A stretch of 49,173 nt of DNA. Source: a bacterium (GTDB lineage: Bacteria > Cyanobacteriota > Vampirovibrionia > Gastranaerophilales > JAILCC01). Of this stretch, positions 1 through 8,205 are shown piece after piece (the first letter of the stretch is position 1; the number at the start of each line of letters is the position of its first letter). The translations under genes were made by a program, and so were the position numbers. The stretch spans positions 1 to 49,173 of the forward strand of contig JAILCC010000018.1 in assembly GCA_024680555.1 (NCBI GenBank), written 5' to 3'. The notes beneath the pieces are model-generated. The model did not search any database, was not told where the DNA came from, and saw only the letters and a program-made list of their open reading frames with translations.

Positions 1-1
1 G

Positions 2-3000
2 CAAACTGCATGTCCTGCGGGTAAAAAATGTCCGACAAATAACACAACTTGTAACTTGCCTGTAGATTGTCCTGCAGGTACATACCAAAACAAAACGGGA
101 CAAACAGAATGTATAAATTGTGCTTGTAACAAATACCAAGACTTAACCGGACAAACCTCTTGTAAGGCGGTAACTACCGGTTACTATCCGGCTGCAGTGA
201 ATGCTAAAAAAGAAACGGTTCACGTAACAACCGCAGCAACGACGCAAGTGATATGCCCTGCTGGTAAGAAATGTCCTGTTAACAATGCAACTGATAAATG
301 TAATATTCCTGTAGATTGCCCTGTAGGTCAATATCAAGATGAAACTGGAAAAACAACCTGCAAAAACTGTTCTGCAGGTACTTACCAAAACGAAACAGGA
401 AAAACTTCTTGCAAAAACTGTTCTGCAGGTACATATCAAAACAAAACAGGACAAACGGAATGTATTGATTGTGCATGTAATAAATATCAAAATGAAGAAG
501 GAAAAGCTACTTGTAAGACGGTAACGTCAGGTTACTATCCGGCTGCAGTGAATGCTAAAAAAGAAACGGTTCACGTATTAACCGCAGCAACAACGCAAGT
601 GGCATGTCCTGCAGGTAAGAAATGTCCTGCCAACAATGCAATTGACAAATGTAATATTCCTGTAGATTGTCCTGCAGGTCAATATCAAGATGAAACAGGA
701 AAAACAACCTGCAAAAACTGTTCTGCAGGTACTTATCAAAACGAAACAGGAAAAACTTCTTGTAAAAACTGTTCTGTAGGTACTTACCAAAATGAAACAG
801 GAAAAACTTCTTGTAAAAACTGTGATGCAGACAGTTACCAAGATGAAACAGGAAAAACTTCTTGTAAAAACTGTCCGTCAAATTCTGGTACGTGGACATC
901 TGCTACCAACAAGAAAACCGCCGCAACAGCGATATCTGAATGTAAATGTAACGGTGGCTATGCAACACTTCGAGATAACGGAAATACTTATGATGGCGGT
1001 GATTTCAGTGCAACTAAAAACCCGAGCGCTGCGGGTAGCAACAAGATGGAATGTAAACCGACAATGTGCGCAACATATTCTCCTGCAGGTAACAACCGCA
1101 GAATATATTGCGGCGAAGGACTTGAAAATGTTGTTTGGGCAAGCTTGAATAGCGGAACTGCGATTAAAAATGTTGCAAGTCCTGTAACTCAAACACTTAA
1201 AGACTTAAAGAATAATGCTACATACAAAGAAGATAAATATTCTGCGTGGGTATATGCTCCTTATATGTCAGATGAAGCTTCGGATTGTCATTACAAGGGT
1301 GCAGCAAATGTATTTACGGAAACAGGAAATTATCACTGCGGAATAACTACATGTCCTGCAAATGCCGTTCCTGATGCAAGTACCGGATATACTTCTTGTA
1401 AATGTATTGCAGGTTACTATGGTAACGGATCGACTTGTATTCCTTGTCCGAAAAACAGCTACAAGGATTATGTCGGCAATGCGGAAAGTTGCTCTTCTTG
1501 TCCAAGCAACTCAACGACCAATAATGTTGAAGGAGCAACAAGCATAACACAATGCTTCTGCCCTGCAGGATATTATGGTAATAATCTTGACTCTAATAAC
1601 AATCTCACGGCGAAGAGTACTTGTACGGTGACACTTTGTGCGCATTATTCTGCTGCAACAGAAAACATACAACATTATTGCTCTAATGAGAGTGTAAGTA
1701 TTGCCAAGGATAAGGTGTATGCACCTGCGGGTTCATCATCATCTGCTGCTTGCGGTACTCGTACTTCAACTCAACGTTTCACCGACGGTAATCAACAAAA
1801 CCACTGCGGAGTAACTGAATGTACCGGAAATTATATTCCTGATTCAGCAGAATATAAACTTCCCGGATATGATTATGCTAGGACATACACAAGCTGCAAA
1901 TGCAATTTGTCATGCCCAGGTCAGGCTGTTCCCGATTCAAGCTGTCAAAGTTGTGTTTGTAACATAACTTGTCCGGAAAACCATATTGCGAATTCAAATT
2001 GTGAATGCGTATTCTCTTGTCCGGCAGGAAAATATAGATTGAAGAATTTTTCACTTCCTGAAGGTACCAAGTTGTATAACGGTACGGGAAATTCCGCTAA
2101 AGAAGTTGCTGTTACCTCGGTATATATAACCAGAGGCAGCGGTAATAATAACATGGCAAAAGTTAATTGGAAAGTAGGAACAGCGAACAAAAACAGTACC
2201 TTTAACAGTAGTGGGAATGCTTCCGGTTTGTATATTTATGACAGCAGTGTTGTATATACTTCAGGTACAAATAAGGGTAAATGTAAAAATAATTGCCGCA
2301 GACAAATCAATACAAGTGATTTTATATGGGCATGGTCAACCTCTTGTGCTAATTGCCCATGCGGTATGATGTCAAATGCAGGTGCAAAAAGCTGTACTGC
2401 ATGTGCTGCCACCCAATTTGCTCCTGAAGGTTCTTCTTCATGCAGTAATCCCCGCTCCGGTTATAAAGTGTCAGGAAATAAATGTAAACAAGTTGTAGAT
2501 TGCGCTGCAATAAGCATGTGTGGATACTATAACCATGCAGGTGTCAATATTTGTAGAACAGGTTGGTTATACAATAAAGATAATAACAGTGATGAATGTG
2601 GATGTTATTCCTCAGATTCGACGGTTTATATAAATTATTGTAAGAATAAGCACTCGCAATCTTCATTCTATATGAGCGGTACTGCTCCGGCTCCAAGTAG
2701 CAAAAGTTACAATTGTACATATAAGCTAAAAGATAATGACCCTGTTATACTTGACCTCAAGGGTGACGGAATAAAACTTACCTCTGTATATGAAGGTGTA
2801 ATGTTTGACATAGATGCGTCAGGTGAAAAGAAAATGGTCGCATGGACAGAAGAACAAAGCGAATTTGATGATGCGTTCCTCTGCCTCGACAAGAACGGTA
2901 ACGGTGTGATAGACGATGGCTCAGAACTCTTTGGTGACCAACAGGGAGCTGAAACCGGACTTGATGAACTCGCTAAATACGATGACAACAAAGACGGTAT

Positions 3001-3310
3001 CGTTGATGAGAAAGATGCTATACACAGCAAGCTTCTCCTCTGGGCAGATATGAATAAAGACGGTATATCACAACCCGAAGAACTTAAACATATCAAAGAT
3101 TTGAATATTACCGAAATATCAACTGATTATCAAACAGAATTTGATGATGACGGAAATGTTAAAACTGATGAAAACGGTAACCAAGTTGGTATAACAGGTA
3201 CCTTCAAACAAATCCTTGATACTGGCGAAACCATTATCGGAAAACTTGTTGATGTATTCCTGAAAACATTAGAAGTTATTCAAGATTTTTTCACAGGTTT
3301 GTTTGAATAA
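2..3310 (+). CDS. Large cysteine-rich repeat surface protein with C-terminal EF-hand-like region (5' end missing)
   Basis: The frame is open to the left edge, so the start lies outside the window; 1102 residues are visible. The first 280 or so residues are tandem cysteine repeats of 17 residues (51 bp; CKNCSAGTYQNETGKTS type), resembling the GCC2/GCC3 ephrin-receptor-like fold. These alternate with a larger module (GYYPAAVNAKKETVHV, then CPAGKKCP) that recurs with a 351-bp period at about 181 and 532. Further CxCxAGYYG modules follow. The last 190 residues start with DPVILDLKGDGI and hold EF-hand-like acidic loops (DKNGNGVIDD, DDNKDGIVDE, DMNKDGIS), a tail common in large calcium-binding secreted proteins. 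Probably a cell-surface or secreted adhesin-like protein; export route and function are not visible. A terminator follows at once. Confidence 0.85.
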   Translation, partial: QTACPAGKKCPTNNTTCNLPVDCPAGTYQNKTGQTECINCACNKYQDLTGQTSCKAVTTGYYPAAVNAKKETVHVTTAATTQVICPAGKKCPVNNATDKCNIPVDCPVGQYQDETGKTTCKNCSAGTYQNETGKTSCKNCSAGTYQNKTGQTECIDCACNKYQNEEGKATCKTVTSGYYPAAVNAKKETVHVLTAATTQVACPAGKKCPANNAIDKCNIPVDCPAGQYQDETGKTTCKNCSAGTYQNETGKTSCKNCSVGTYQNETGKTSCKNCDADSYQDETGKTSCKNCPSNSGTWTSATNKKTAATAISECKCNGGYATLRDNGNTYDGGDFSATKNPSAAGSNKMECKPTMCATYSPAGNNRRIYCGEGLENVVWASLNSGTAIKNVASPVTQTLKDLKNNATYKEDKYSAWVYAPYMSDEASDCHYKGAANVFTETGNYHCGITTCPANAVPDASTGYTSCKCIAGYYGNGSTCIPCPKNSYKDYVGNAESCSSCPSNSTTNNVEGATSITQCFCPAGYYGNNLDSNNNLTAKSTCTVTLCAHYSAATENIQHYCSNESVSIAKDKVYAPAGSSSSAACGTRTSTQRFTDGNQQNHCGVTECTGNYIPDSAEYKLPGYDYARTYTSCKCNLSCPGQAVPDSSCQSCVCNITCPENHIANSNCECVFSCPAGKYRLKNFSLPEGTKLYNGTGNSAKEVAVTSVYITRGSGNNNMAKVNWKVGTANKNSTFNSSGNASGLYIYDSSVVYTSGTNKGKCKNNCRRQINTSDFIWAWSTSCANCPCGMMSNAGAKSCTACAATQFAPEGSSSCSNPRSGYKVSGNKCKQVVDCAAISMCGYYNHAGVNICRTGWLYNKDNNSDECGCYSSDSTVYINYCKNKHSQSSFYMSGTAPAPSSKSYNCTYKLKDNDPVILDLKGDGIKLTSVYEGVMFDIDASGEKKMVAWTEEQSEFDDAFLCLDKNGNGVIDDGSELFGDQQGAETGLDELAKYDDNKDGIVDEKDAIHSKLLLWADMNKDGISQPEELKHIKDLNITEISTDYQTEFDDDGNVKTDENGNQVGITGTFKQILDTGETIIGKLVDVFLKTLEVIQDFFTGLFE
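60..885 (+). repeat. In-gene tandem repeats (51-bp units nested in a 351-bp unit)
   Basis: The 51-bp unit encodes a 17-residue cysteine repeat and occurs in runs of two to four. The larger unit restarts at about 181 and 532, exactly 351 bp (117 codons) apart, and a third partial copy lies at the window start. Copies are near identical at DNA level, so unequal recombination could change repeat number. Confidence 0.85.
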
Positions 3311-3330
3311 TTTCTCATAAAAACAAAAAA

Positions 3331-3365
3331 GCCGCTCTGTAAATACCTTTCAGAGCGGTTTTTTG
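3331..3365 (+). terminator. Intrinsic terminator of the cysteine-rich protein gene
   Basis: Perfect 8-bp stem CCGCTCTG/CAGAGCGG (3332-3339 with 3351-3358) followed by a T run, 20 nt after the stop codon. Confidence 0.85.
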
Positions 3366-3465
3366 TATTATTGTAACAAAATCTTAAACTTGCGCAATTT
3401 TCAAAATAAAAAATACTTTATTAAATTGTAAAAGGATAAATGGGAACTTTAATAGGAGTTTTAGC

Positions 3466-3942
3466 ATGGCGATAAGTGCAATTGCACCTACAAAAAAAGA
3501 ACCTGTTCAGGCGGTACAACTAAGAACCGCAGCACCTGAAACAGATGCTCGACAAGAAGAACTTCAAGCAGAAACCAAGAAACCTGCGGAAGTTATGCTT
3601 TTTGCCTCAAAGACTCAATATGTAACAGAAGCTCCTAAAATGACCGCAACGCACAGACCGACATTTGAATCAGTTGGTGCAGCAGTCGTGTCAACGCATA
3701 CGTCACCTGCGCTGTTTACTACAAATAGCGAAGGCCGTTTTGTTGTTGCGAGTGGTTTTTCTCACGCAGCAGGCGGTGTAACTGAATTGGCAAGTGCGTT
3801 AGCGGGAGCTGAAAGTAATGCAGGCAGCGGTGATAAAAAAGATGGTGAACATAATACCTTTTTATCCGCACAAAAAAGTCTTGCAGAGTTGCGCAAGGAG
3901 GCATTGGACGACGACATAATGGGCATAATGGCATTATGCTAA
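3466..3942 (+). CDS. Hypothetical protein, 158 residues
   Basis: ATG start preceded by AGGAG at normal distance. I do not recognise the family. The protein has no signal peptide or membrane segment. It is rich in Ala, Thr and Glu in the first half and carries a Gly/Ala-rich centre (SHAAGGVTELASALAGAES) and a charged C-terminal helix. Composition suggests a largely disordered, lineage-specific protein. It stands alone between two terminators. A minus-strand frame over its 3' half is taken to be a shadow, since it lacks a ribosome binding site. Confidence 0.6.
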   Translation: MAISAIAPTKKEPVQAVQLRTAAPETDARQEELQAETKKPAEVMLFASKTQYVTEAPKMTATHRPTFESVGAAVVSTHTSPALFTTNSEGRFVVASGFSHAAGGVTELASALAGAESNAGSGDKKDGEHNTFLSAQKSLAELRKEALDDDIMGIMALC

Positions 3943-3963
3943 TTTCATATAACAATTAAATCA

Positions 3964-4077
3964 GGGCAGGAGCGCAGATGCTCCTACAACAAAAGGGTAA
4001 GGTTAAGATAGGTAAAATGGTACTTTTTTGCGAAAAAGTATCGCTTATTGAGACCTGCCACAAGGCAGGTCTTTTTT
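3964..4077 (+). ncRNA. Candidate structured RNA or hairpin-rich 3' UTR
   Basis: The 360-nt gap 3943-4302 holds three consecutive hairpins: AGGAGC/GCTCCT (about 3968-3985), ACTTTTT/AAAAAGT (about 4022-4039) and a perfect 9-bp terminator stem AGACCTGCC/GGCAGGTCT with loop ACAA and T tail. No protein frame is convincing here. It may be an independent small RNA or a 3' UTR-derived one; I recognise no known RNA family. No clear promoter was identified. Confidence 0.3.
4051..4077 (+). terminator. Intrinsic terminator
   Basis: Nine perfect base pairs (4051-4059 with 4064-4072), four-base loop, then a run of T. Ends the transcript of the 158-residue protein or of the candidate RNA. Confidence 0.85.
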
Positions 4078-4164
4078 GTAAATATCCTGTTCGCACATTA
4101 AAAATTTTAAAAAATAATTGAAGGTTCCACATTTCTCTATATTTAATCCCGTTTATGTAATTTC

Positions 4165-4192
4165 ACCGTTTGTCAAAGGCAAACGGTTTTTT
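4165..4192 (+). terminator. Second intrinsic terminator
   Basis: ACCGTTTG/CAAACGGT stem (4165-4172 with 4180-4187) and T-rich tail. It isolates the following operon from upstream transcription. Confidence 0.75.
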
Positions 4193-4243
4193 CTTTTTGT
4201 TATCTCTTATTTTTAATCGTACAGATGATTTTGCCGTGTTTTA

Positions 4244-4272
4244 TTGATAAAAACCTCCCAAAATGATATAAT
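4244..4272 (+). promoter_or_regulatory. Promoter of the nfeD-SPFH operon
   Basis: TTGATA (4244-4249), 17-nt spacer, TATAAT (4267-4272): near-consensus housekeeping promoter about 30 nt before the nfeD start codon. Confidence 0.75.
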
Positions 4273-4302
4273 CGCTCTATCAATATTATAGGAGAACAAA
4301 CG

Positions 4303-4728
4303 ATGGAACTTTGGCTTGTATGGGTAATTGCAGGAATAGTGTTTTTCATTATTGAGCTTTTTACTCCGGTTTTATTCTTTTTAAACCTTGCTATTGCAGC
4401 ATTTTTTGGTGCAATTGCGGCATATTTCGGATTGGCTGCAATATGGCAGGTTCTTATTTTTGGTGCAATTGCAGGAATTTTGCTCGGATTTTTGAGACCG
4501 CTTTTAGTTAAAAATGTCAAAAAAGATGATACAACATCAGGGCTTGAGGAAAAATATATTGGCAAAGCTGCAAAAACAATTCGCCCTACCGGTGCAATTG
4601 ACGGCAGAATTACCATTTATGGCGAAGAATGGGGTGCAAAAAGCATTGACGGAAACGAAATACCGGAAGGCACTGATGTGAAAATCATTCGTAACGAAGA
4701 TATGATATTTATTGTCGAAAAAATTTAG
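4303..4728 (+). CDS. NfeD family membrane protein
   Basis: 141 residues. Residues about 3-65 form hydrophobic helices, followed by a C-terminal OB-fold region (IGKAAKTIRPTGAIDGRITI...VKIIRNEDMIFIVEKI), the layout of short NfeD proteins. NfeD proteins are partners of SPFH/stomatin proteins, and two SPFH genes follow in the same operon, which supports the call. Start ATG has GGAG upstream. Probably helps organise membrane microdomains. Confidence 0.85.
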   Translation: MELWLVWVIAGIVFFIIELFTPVLFFLNLAIAAFFGAIAAYFGLAAIWQVLIFGAIAGILLGFLRPLLVKNVKKDDTTSGLEEKYIGKAAKTIRPTGAIDGRITIYGEEWGAKSIDGNEIPEGTDVKIIRNEDMIFIVEKI

Positions 4729-4739
4729 GGTGAAAGACA

Positions 4740-5303
4740 GTGTTTTTTCTGCTGCTTATAATATACATATCCGTTATAATTTATGGATTTATGTGCATTA
4801 AGATTGTCCGTGAAGCACAGGCTATGGTTATCGAGCGCCTCGGAAAATTTAAAAAGGTGCTGCCATCAGGCTTACATTTTATTGTCCCGTTTATGGATAC
4901 TCCCAGAAAAATAATCTGGCGACAAAGTATCTATACGCCGGATGGGGGAATACAAAGTCGTACTATAGAAACAGACAGAATTGACTTGAGAGAGCAGGTG
5001 CACTTGATTTCGGAAAAAATTTTTGCGGCAAAGGACGGCAAAAAGTTCGATATTACTTCGCTTATATATTTTCAAGTAATTGATGTCGAAAAAGCAGTTT
5101 ATGAGATTATTGATGTTTTTTCTGCTCTGGAAAACCTCACGGAAGCATCGATAAGAAACATTATGAAAGAAACGGATGCGGATAATGTTTCTATGGCTGA
5201 TTTGAGTTCCCAAATTAAAATAATTCTCAGCGAAACTGCTCAAAGATGGGGACTAAAGATAAACGAATTTAAAATAAAAGAAATAAATAGAAATGTCGGG
5301 TAG
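4740..5303 (+). CDS. SPFH/stomatin-like protein, short paralogue lacking the C-terminal coiled coil
   Basis: 187 residues from a GTG start just after the nfeD stop. An N-terminal membrane helix (about 1-20) is followed by an SPFH domain (EAQAMVIERLGKFKKVLPSG...). It aligns with the next gene throughout, but stops at the point where that protein begins its EGE-rich coiled coil. No remnant of the coiled coil follows, since the next gene starts 20 nt later; this is therefore either an ancient truncation or a natural short form. Part of the nfeD operon; probably forms hetero-oligomers with its full-length neighbour (inference). Confidence 0.8.
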   Translation: MFFLLLIIYISVIIYGFMCIKIVREAQAMVIERLGKFKKVLPSGLHFIVPFMDTPRKIIWRQSIYTPDGGIQSRTIETDRIDLREQVHLISEKIFAAKDGKKFDITSLIYFQVIDVEKAVYEIIDVFSALENLTEASIRNIMKETDADNVSMADLSSQIKIILSETAQRWGLKINEFKIKEINRNVG

Positions 5304-5323
5304 ATAATGAAAGGAGAAAATTT

Positions 5324-6307
5324 ATGGATCCACTTACTGTAGTAATACTATTATTGATTGTAGTATTCTTGATTATTTTTTCAGTTAAAGGCTTCAAAGT
5401 TGTCAGACACCAAGAAGCAATGATTATTGAAACTTTCGGTAAATTTAAAGAAGTTTTAGGACCGGGGTTGCACTTTATTGTACCTATTATAGACAGTCCG
5501 AGATGTATTTTCTGGAAAGAAACATACAAAGGTATGAACGGTCAAACATTCAGCCACACTGTTTTCAGAGAAAGAATAGATATTCGTGAATGCGTATTGG
5601 ATTTCCCTCGTCAAAACGTTATTACAAAAGATAACGCAGGTATCGGTATCAATGCTCTTATTTACTTCCAAATTGTAAATCCGAAAGATGCCGCATACCA
5701 AATTCAAAACCTTCCCGAAGCTATCGAAAAACTTACACAAGCTACTCTTCGTAACATCGTAGGTGAAATGGATTTGGATGAAACGTTGTCTTCAAGAACT
5801 ATCATTAACGAAAAATTGAGAGTTGTGCTTGATGATGCTTCACAAAAATGGGGCGTAAAAGTTAACCGTGTTGAACTTCAAGACATTATTCCGCCGTCAG
5901 ATATCCAAGCTTCAATGGAAAAACAAATGAAAGCTGAAAGAGACAAACGTGCAACCATTCTTCAATCAGAAGGTGAAAAGCAGTCTGCAATTCTTAAAGC
6001 GCAAGGTGAAAAGGAAGCAAAAATTAACCGTGCAGAAGGTGAAAAGCAAGCAGCAATTCTTCTTGCAGAAGGTGAAGCTCAAGCTCGTATCAAGGCATCA
6101 GAAGGTGAAGCTCAAGCTATTTCCAATGTCATCAATGCTATCGGTAAAGTCGGTCCTGCTGACAAATACCTTATCGCTATGAAATACATTGAAACGCTTC
6201 AAGATATTACAAAAGGTCAAAATAACAAAGTTATTTATATGCCTTACGAAGCAACAGGTGTTTTGAGTTCTATCGACGGTATTAAACAAATGTTGGATAA
6301 TAAATAA
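5324..6307 (+). CDS. SPFH domain protein (stomatin/QmcA-like)
   Basis: 327 residues: membrane helix about 3-24, SPFH domain to about 200, then a coiled coil built from repeated EGEKQ/EGEAQ units at roughly 10-11-residue spacing, then a C-terminal segment (DKYLIAMKYIETLQDI) typical of stomatins. AGGAG precedes the ATG. Third gene of the NfeD-SPFH operon. The family forms oligomeric rings or cages at membranes and often controls proteases; the exact role here is unknown. Confidence 0.9.
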   Translation: MDPLTVVILLLIVVFLIIFSVKGFKVVRHQEAMIIETFGKFKEVLGPGLHFIVPIIDSPRCIFWKETYKGMNGQTFSHTVFRERIDIRECVLDFPRQNVITKDNAGIGINALIYFQIVNPKDAAYQIQNLPEAIEKLTQATLRNIVGEMDLDETLSSRTIINEKLRVVLDDASQKWGVKVNRVELQDIIPPSDIQASMEKQMKAERDKRATILQSEGEKQSAILKAQGEKEAKINRAEGEKQAAILLAEGEAQARIKASEGEAQAISNVINAIGKVGPADKYLIAMKYIETLQDITKGQNNKVIYMPYEATGVLSSIDGIKQMLDNK

Positions 6308-6314
6308 CATGTCA

Positions 6315-6366
6315 CCCTGGATTTGATTCAGGGGCTAAAATATGGATGCTGAAACAAGTTCAGCAT
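6315..6366. repeat. Pair of intergenic palindromes (REP-like)
   Basis: Two adjacent hairpins: CCCTGGA/TTCAGGG (6315-6333, one G-U pair) and a perfect 8-bp ATGCTGAA/TTCAGCAT (6346-6366). They resemble dispersed palindromic intergenic elements common in many bacteria. No second copy was noticed in this window. Confidence 0.5.
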
Positions 6367-6395
6367 GGCATGCGTTCTAAACAATTTTACATACC

Positions 6396-6434
6396 AAAAG
6401 GTTGAATGTTATAATACATTCAACCTTTTATTTT
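6396..6434. terminator. Terminator of the SPFH operon
   Basis: Perfect 13-bp stem AAAAGGTTGAATG/CATTCAACCTTTT (6396-6408 with 6417-6429) with A and T runs on both sides, so potentially bidirectional. Confidence 0.85.
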
Positions 6435-6485
6435 AGACAATCGGACATTGAAAAATACATTATGTATAGTAAAGGGGAATGAATT

Positions 6486-7127
6486 ATGAACGAAAATATC
6501 ACAAATATAAATCCTAAAGAGTTTATGAGAACTGTTGATTTGCATTTTCATACAAACCATTCTGACGGCAAAAATACTCCGGAAGAAATGCTTAATGCGT
6601 ATAAGGAAAAAGGTTTTAAAAAGGTTGCCATAACTGACCACAATGTTCTTACTGCTCACAGAAACTTAAATATTCCTAACGGGATAGAAGTAATTAAAGG
6701 AATAGAGTTTGACTGTTGGGACGGATACGTTTTTATGCATGTTTTAGGGTATAACATTGATATTGATAATCCGAAATTAAACAAATTATGCGCCAAAAAC
6801 CGCCTTGCTGCAACAAATGACATTATCAGATTTATTAATCATAGAAGTGCCAAAAACGTTATAAAAACCATAAAAGAGGCGGGTGGTATTGCGATTTTGG
6901 CTCATCCGGCATGTTGTTGGAGCAGAGATATCAAAAAAACGATTAAAAAGTTAGTATCATATGGGCTTGACGGCATAGAGACGCACTACTATTATCGCCG
7001 TCACAGAGCGTACACAAAGTTCTATGAGCCTGATTATATAAAGCAGATAGGCGATGAACTCGGCATCTTACAAACAGGCGGCAGCGACTCTCATTCGGTC
7101 GAAGCAATAATAAAGCTCGAGGACTAA
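6486..7127 (+). CDS. PHP domain metal-dependent phosphoesterase
   Basis: 213 residues. PHP motifs are visible in order: HFHTNHSDG (20-28), TDHN (50-53), GIEFD (about 72), an LAHP segment (about 137) and GSDSH near the C terminus. This is a complete metal-binding set, as in the TrpH/YciV branch (small 3'-5' phosphatase or exonuclease activities). It is shorter than usual at the C terminus (family about 270-290). AGGGG lies before the ATG. It converges with the repressor gene, overlapping its stop by 4 nt with no terminator between. The substrate cannot be told. Confidence 0.85.
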   Translation: MNENITNINPKEFMRTVDLHFHTNHSDGKNTPEEMLNAYKEKGFKKVAITDHNVLTAHRNLNIPNGIEVIKGIEFDCWDGYVFMHVLGYNIDIDNPKLNKLCAKNRLAATNDIIRFINHRSAKNVIKTIKEAGGIAILAHPACCWSRDIKKTIKKLVSYGLDGIETHYYYRRHRAYTKFYEPDYIKQIGDELGILQTGGSDSHSVEAIIKLED

Positions 7128-7753
7128 TATTTTCTTGCAAAGCCGAAAACTTTCCCTATGATATGGAAATTTTCAAGTTCTTCATTACGTAGTACGATTT
7201 GACGATAGTTTTTATTGTCAGAAGTTATTATCATCTCGTTGATGTTTTTAGATAATCTTTTTACGAATATTTCGTTCTCGTACATAAAAAGATATACGGA
7301 ATTATCTATAATTTGTTCGCCTGTATAATGTTCTATCAATAACAAGTCGCCATCCTGTATTTCGGGAGCCATGCTGTCGCCTCTCGTCCTTATAATGCTA
7401 TAGTTTTTGTCTCTTTTTAGCTTTGTCGGCAGCAATTCTGTCGGAATAGCAAGGCTTTCCTTGTTTTCGGATGCAATCAATCCGCCCGGACCGCACGATG
7501 CATATACGTCAGAATAATAATCAATGTACATGACATCTTCAGTTTGTTTGGGATTTTCTCCCGTAAAATATGACATGGGTACTTTGAAATTATCACAAAA
7601 TATCCTTAGCTTGTTAAGCTGTGGTTCGTTGATACCATTTTCCCAGTGGGAAATTGTTTTTTGGTCAACTCCTATTATTTTTGCGAGTTCTTCTTGCGAA
7701 AGCTTTAGTTCCTTCCGCTTGTTTTTCAGCTTATATGACAATTCGTTTTCCAT
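7124..7753 (-). CDS. XRE-family repressor with S24 (LexA/CI-type) self-cleavage domain
   Basis: 209 residues from an ATG at 7753; the frame extends upstream but those residues are non-homologous and lie in the promoter. N-terminal helix-turn-helix about 6-60 (LSQEELAKIIGVDQKTISHW). C-terminal peptidase S24 domain with a Cys87-Gly88 cleavage site (UmuD-like Cys-Gly), nucleophile Ser127 in RGDSMAP and general base Lys165 in FVKRL. The family represses target promoters until RecA-stimulated self-cleavage, so DNA damage induction is likely. It is divergent from two small genes; no other phage genes are in the window. Confidence 0.9.
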   Translation of the reverse strand: MENELSYKLKNKRKELKLSQEELAKIIGVDQKTISHWENGINEPQLNKLRIFCDNFKVPMSYFTGENPKQTEDVMYIDYYSDVYASCGPGGLIASENKESLAIPTELLPTKLKRDKNYSIIRTRGDSMAPEIQDGDLLLIEHYTGEQIIDNSVYLFMYENEIFVKRLSKNINEMIITSDNKNYRQIVLRNEELENFHIIGKVFGFARKY

Positions 7754-7765
7754 AATGTGCGCCCT

Positions 7766-7809
7766 AAAATATCCTAAAAATACTTGACATTTATTACAAA
7801 ATATCCTAA
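7766..7809. promoter_or_regulatory. Candidate operator: direct repeats AAAATATCCTAA
   Basis: Two identical 12-bp repeats (7766-7777 and 7798-7809) lie 32 bp apart, about three helical turns, between the divergent repressor and small-gene operon. The right copy overlaps the -10 box of the rightward promoter; the left lies just upstream of the repressor start codon. An inverted half (TTAGG) occurs at about 7821. This fits autoregulation plus repression of the divergent operon. Confidence 0.5.
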
Positions 7810-7812
7810 TAT
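7784..7812 (+). promoter_or_regulatory. Promoter of the divergent two-gene operon
   Basis: Perfect TTGACA (7784-7789), 17-nt spacer, TAATAT (7807-7812). Leader of about 90 nt before the ATG at 7909. The -10 region is overlapped by a candidate repressor repeat. Confidence 0.75.
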
Positions 7813-7908
7813 ATATTCCGTTAGGTATAAAATATAGTACCAAAAAATATTTGTCTTTACAAGTTAATTTGAAAAATATTCTCCGGGGGGAGAAAGGATG
7901 GTTTAACA

Positions 7909-8202
7909 ATGAATAAAACAAACGGTTTTTGCCTGCAATCAGGCTGCCCTTTCGGGCATGCTTCCAAAATGGAGGAGGATTGTGTTTTCAACATCATAAT
8001 CTACGAAGATGATGACAAAGTTCTTTTTTATAATGTTCCCGAAAAAAGAATTTTTATAATTAAGTCAGGTAAAGGTTTTGCTGAAATAGGTTTTCAGGAG
8101 GCGATAAGAGAGATAGACATTATTCCTCAGAGAGAGCCAGAGTGGAAGAGAGTTCAAATTTTAAAATTGGCGAAAGAATTGGGATTTTTTGGAATAAATT
8201 AG
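7909..8202 (+). CDS. Small hypothetical protein, 97 residues, in repressor-controlled operon
   Basis: Preceded by a strong purine-rich ribosome binding region (GGGGGGAGAAAGG, 7885-7897). Cysteines at 8, 13 and 25 (FCLQSGC...EEDC) are followed by a compact beta-rich part and a C-terminal helix (WKRVQILKLAKELGFF). Family not recognised. First gene of the operon driven by the repressor-overlapped promoter; only 3 nt separate it from the next gene. Confidence 0.6.
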   Translation: MNKTNGFCLQSGCPFGHASKMEEDCVFNIIIYEDDDKVLFYNVPEKRIFIIKSGKGFAEIGFQEAIREIDIIPQREPEWKRVQILKLAKELGFFGIN

Positions 8203-8205
8203 CTC

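Noticed and set aside
60..885. Regular short repeats that might suggest a CRISPR array
   Set aside because: The repeats lie in one continuous reading frame, encode cysteine modules, have no unique spacers and no cas genes are near.
3719..3955. Minus-strand frame of 78 codons opposite the 158-residue protein
   Set aside because: No ribosome binding site, implausible composition, fully overlapped by a better-supported plus-strand gene.
5300..5324. Frameshift joining the two SPFH genes
   Set aside because: Both contain a complete SPFH domain and the second has its own membrane helix and ribosome binding site, so they are tandem paralogues, not one broken gene.
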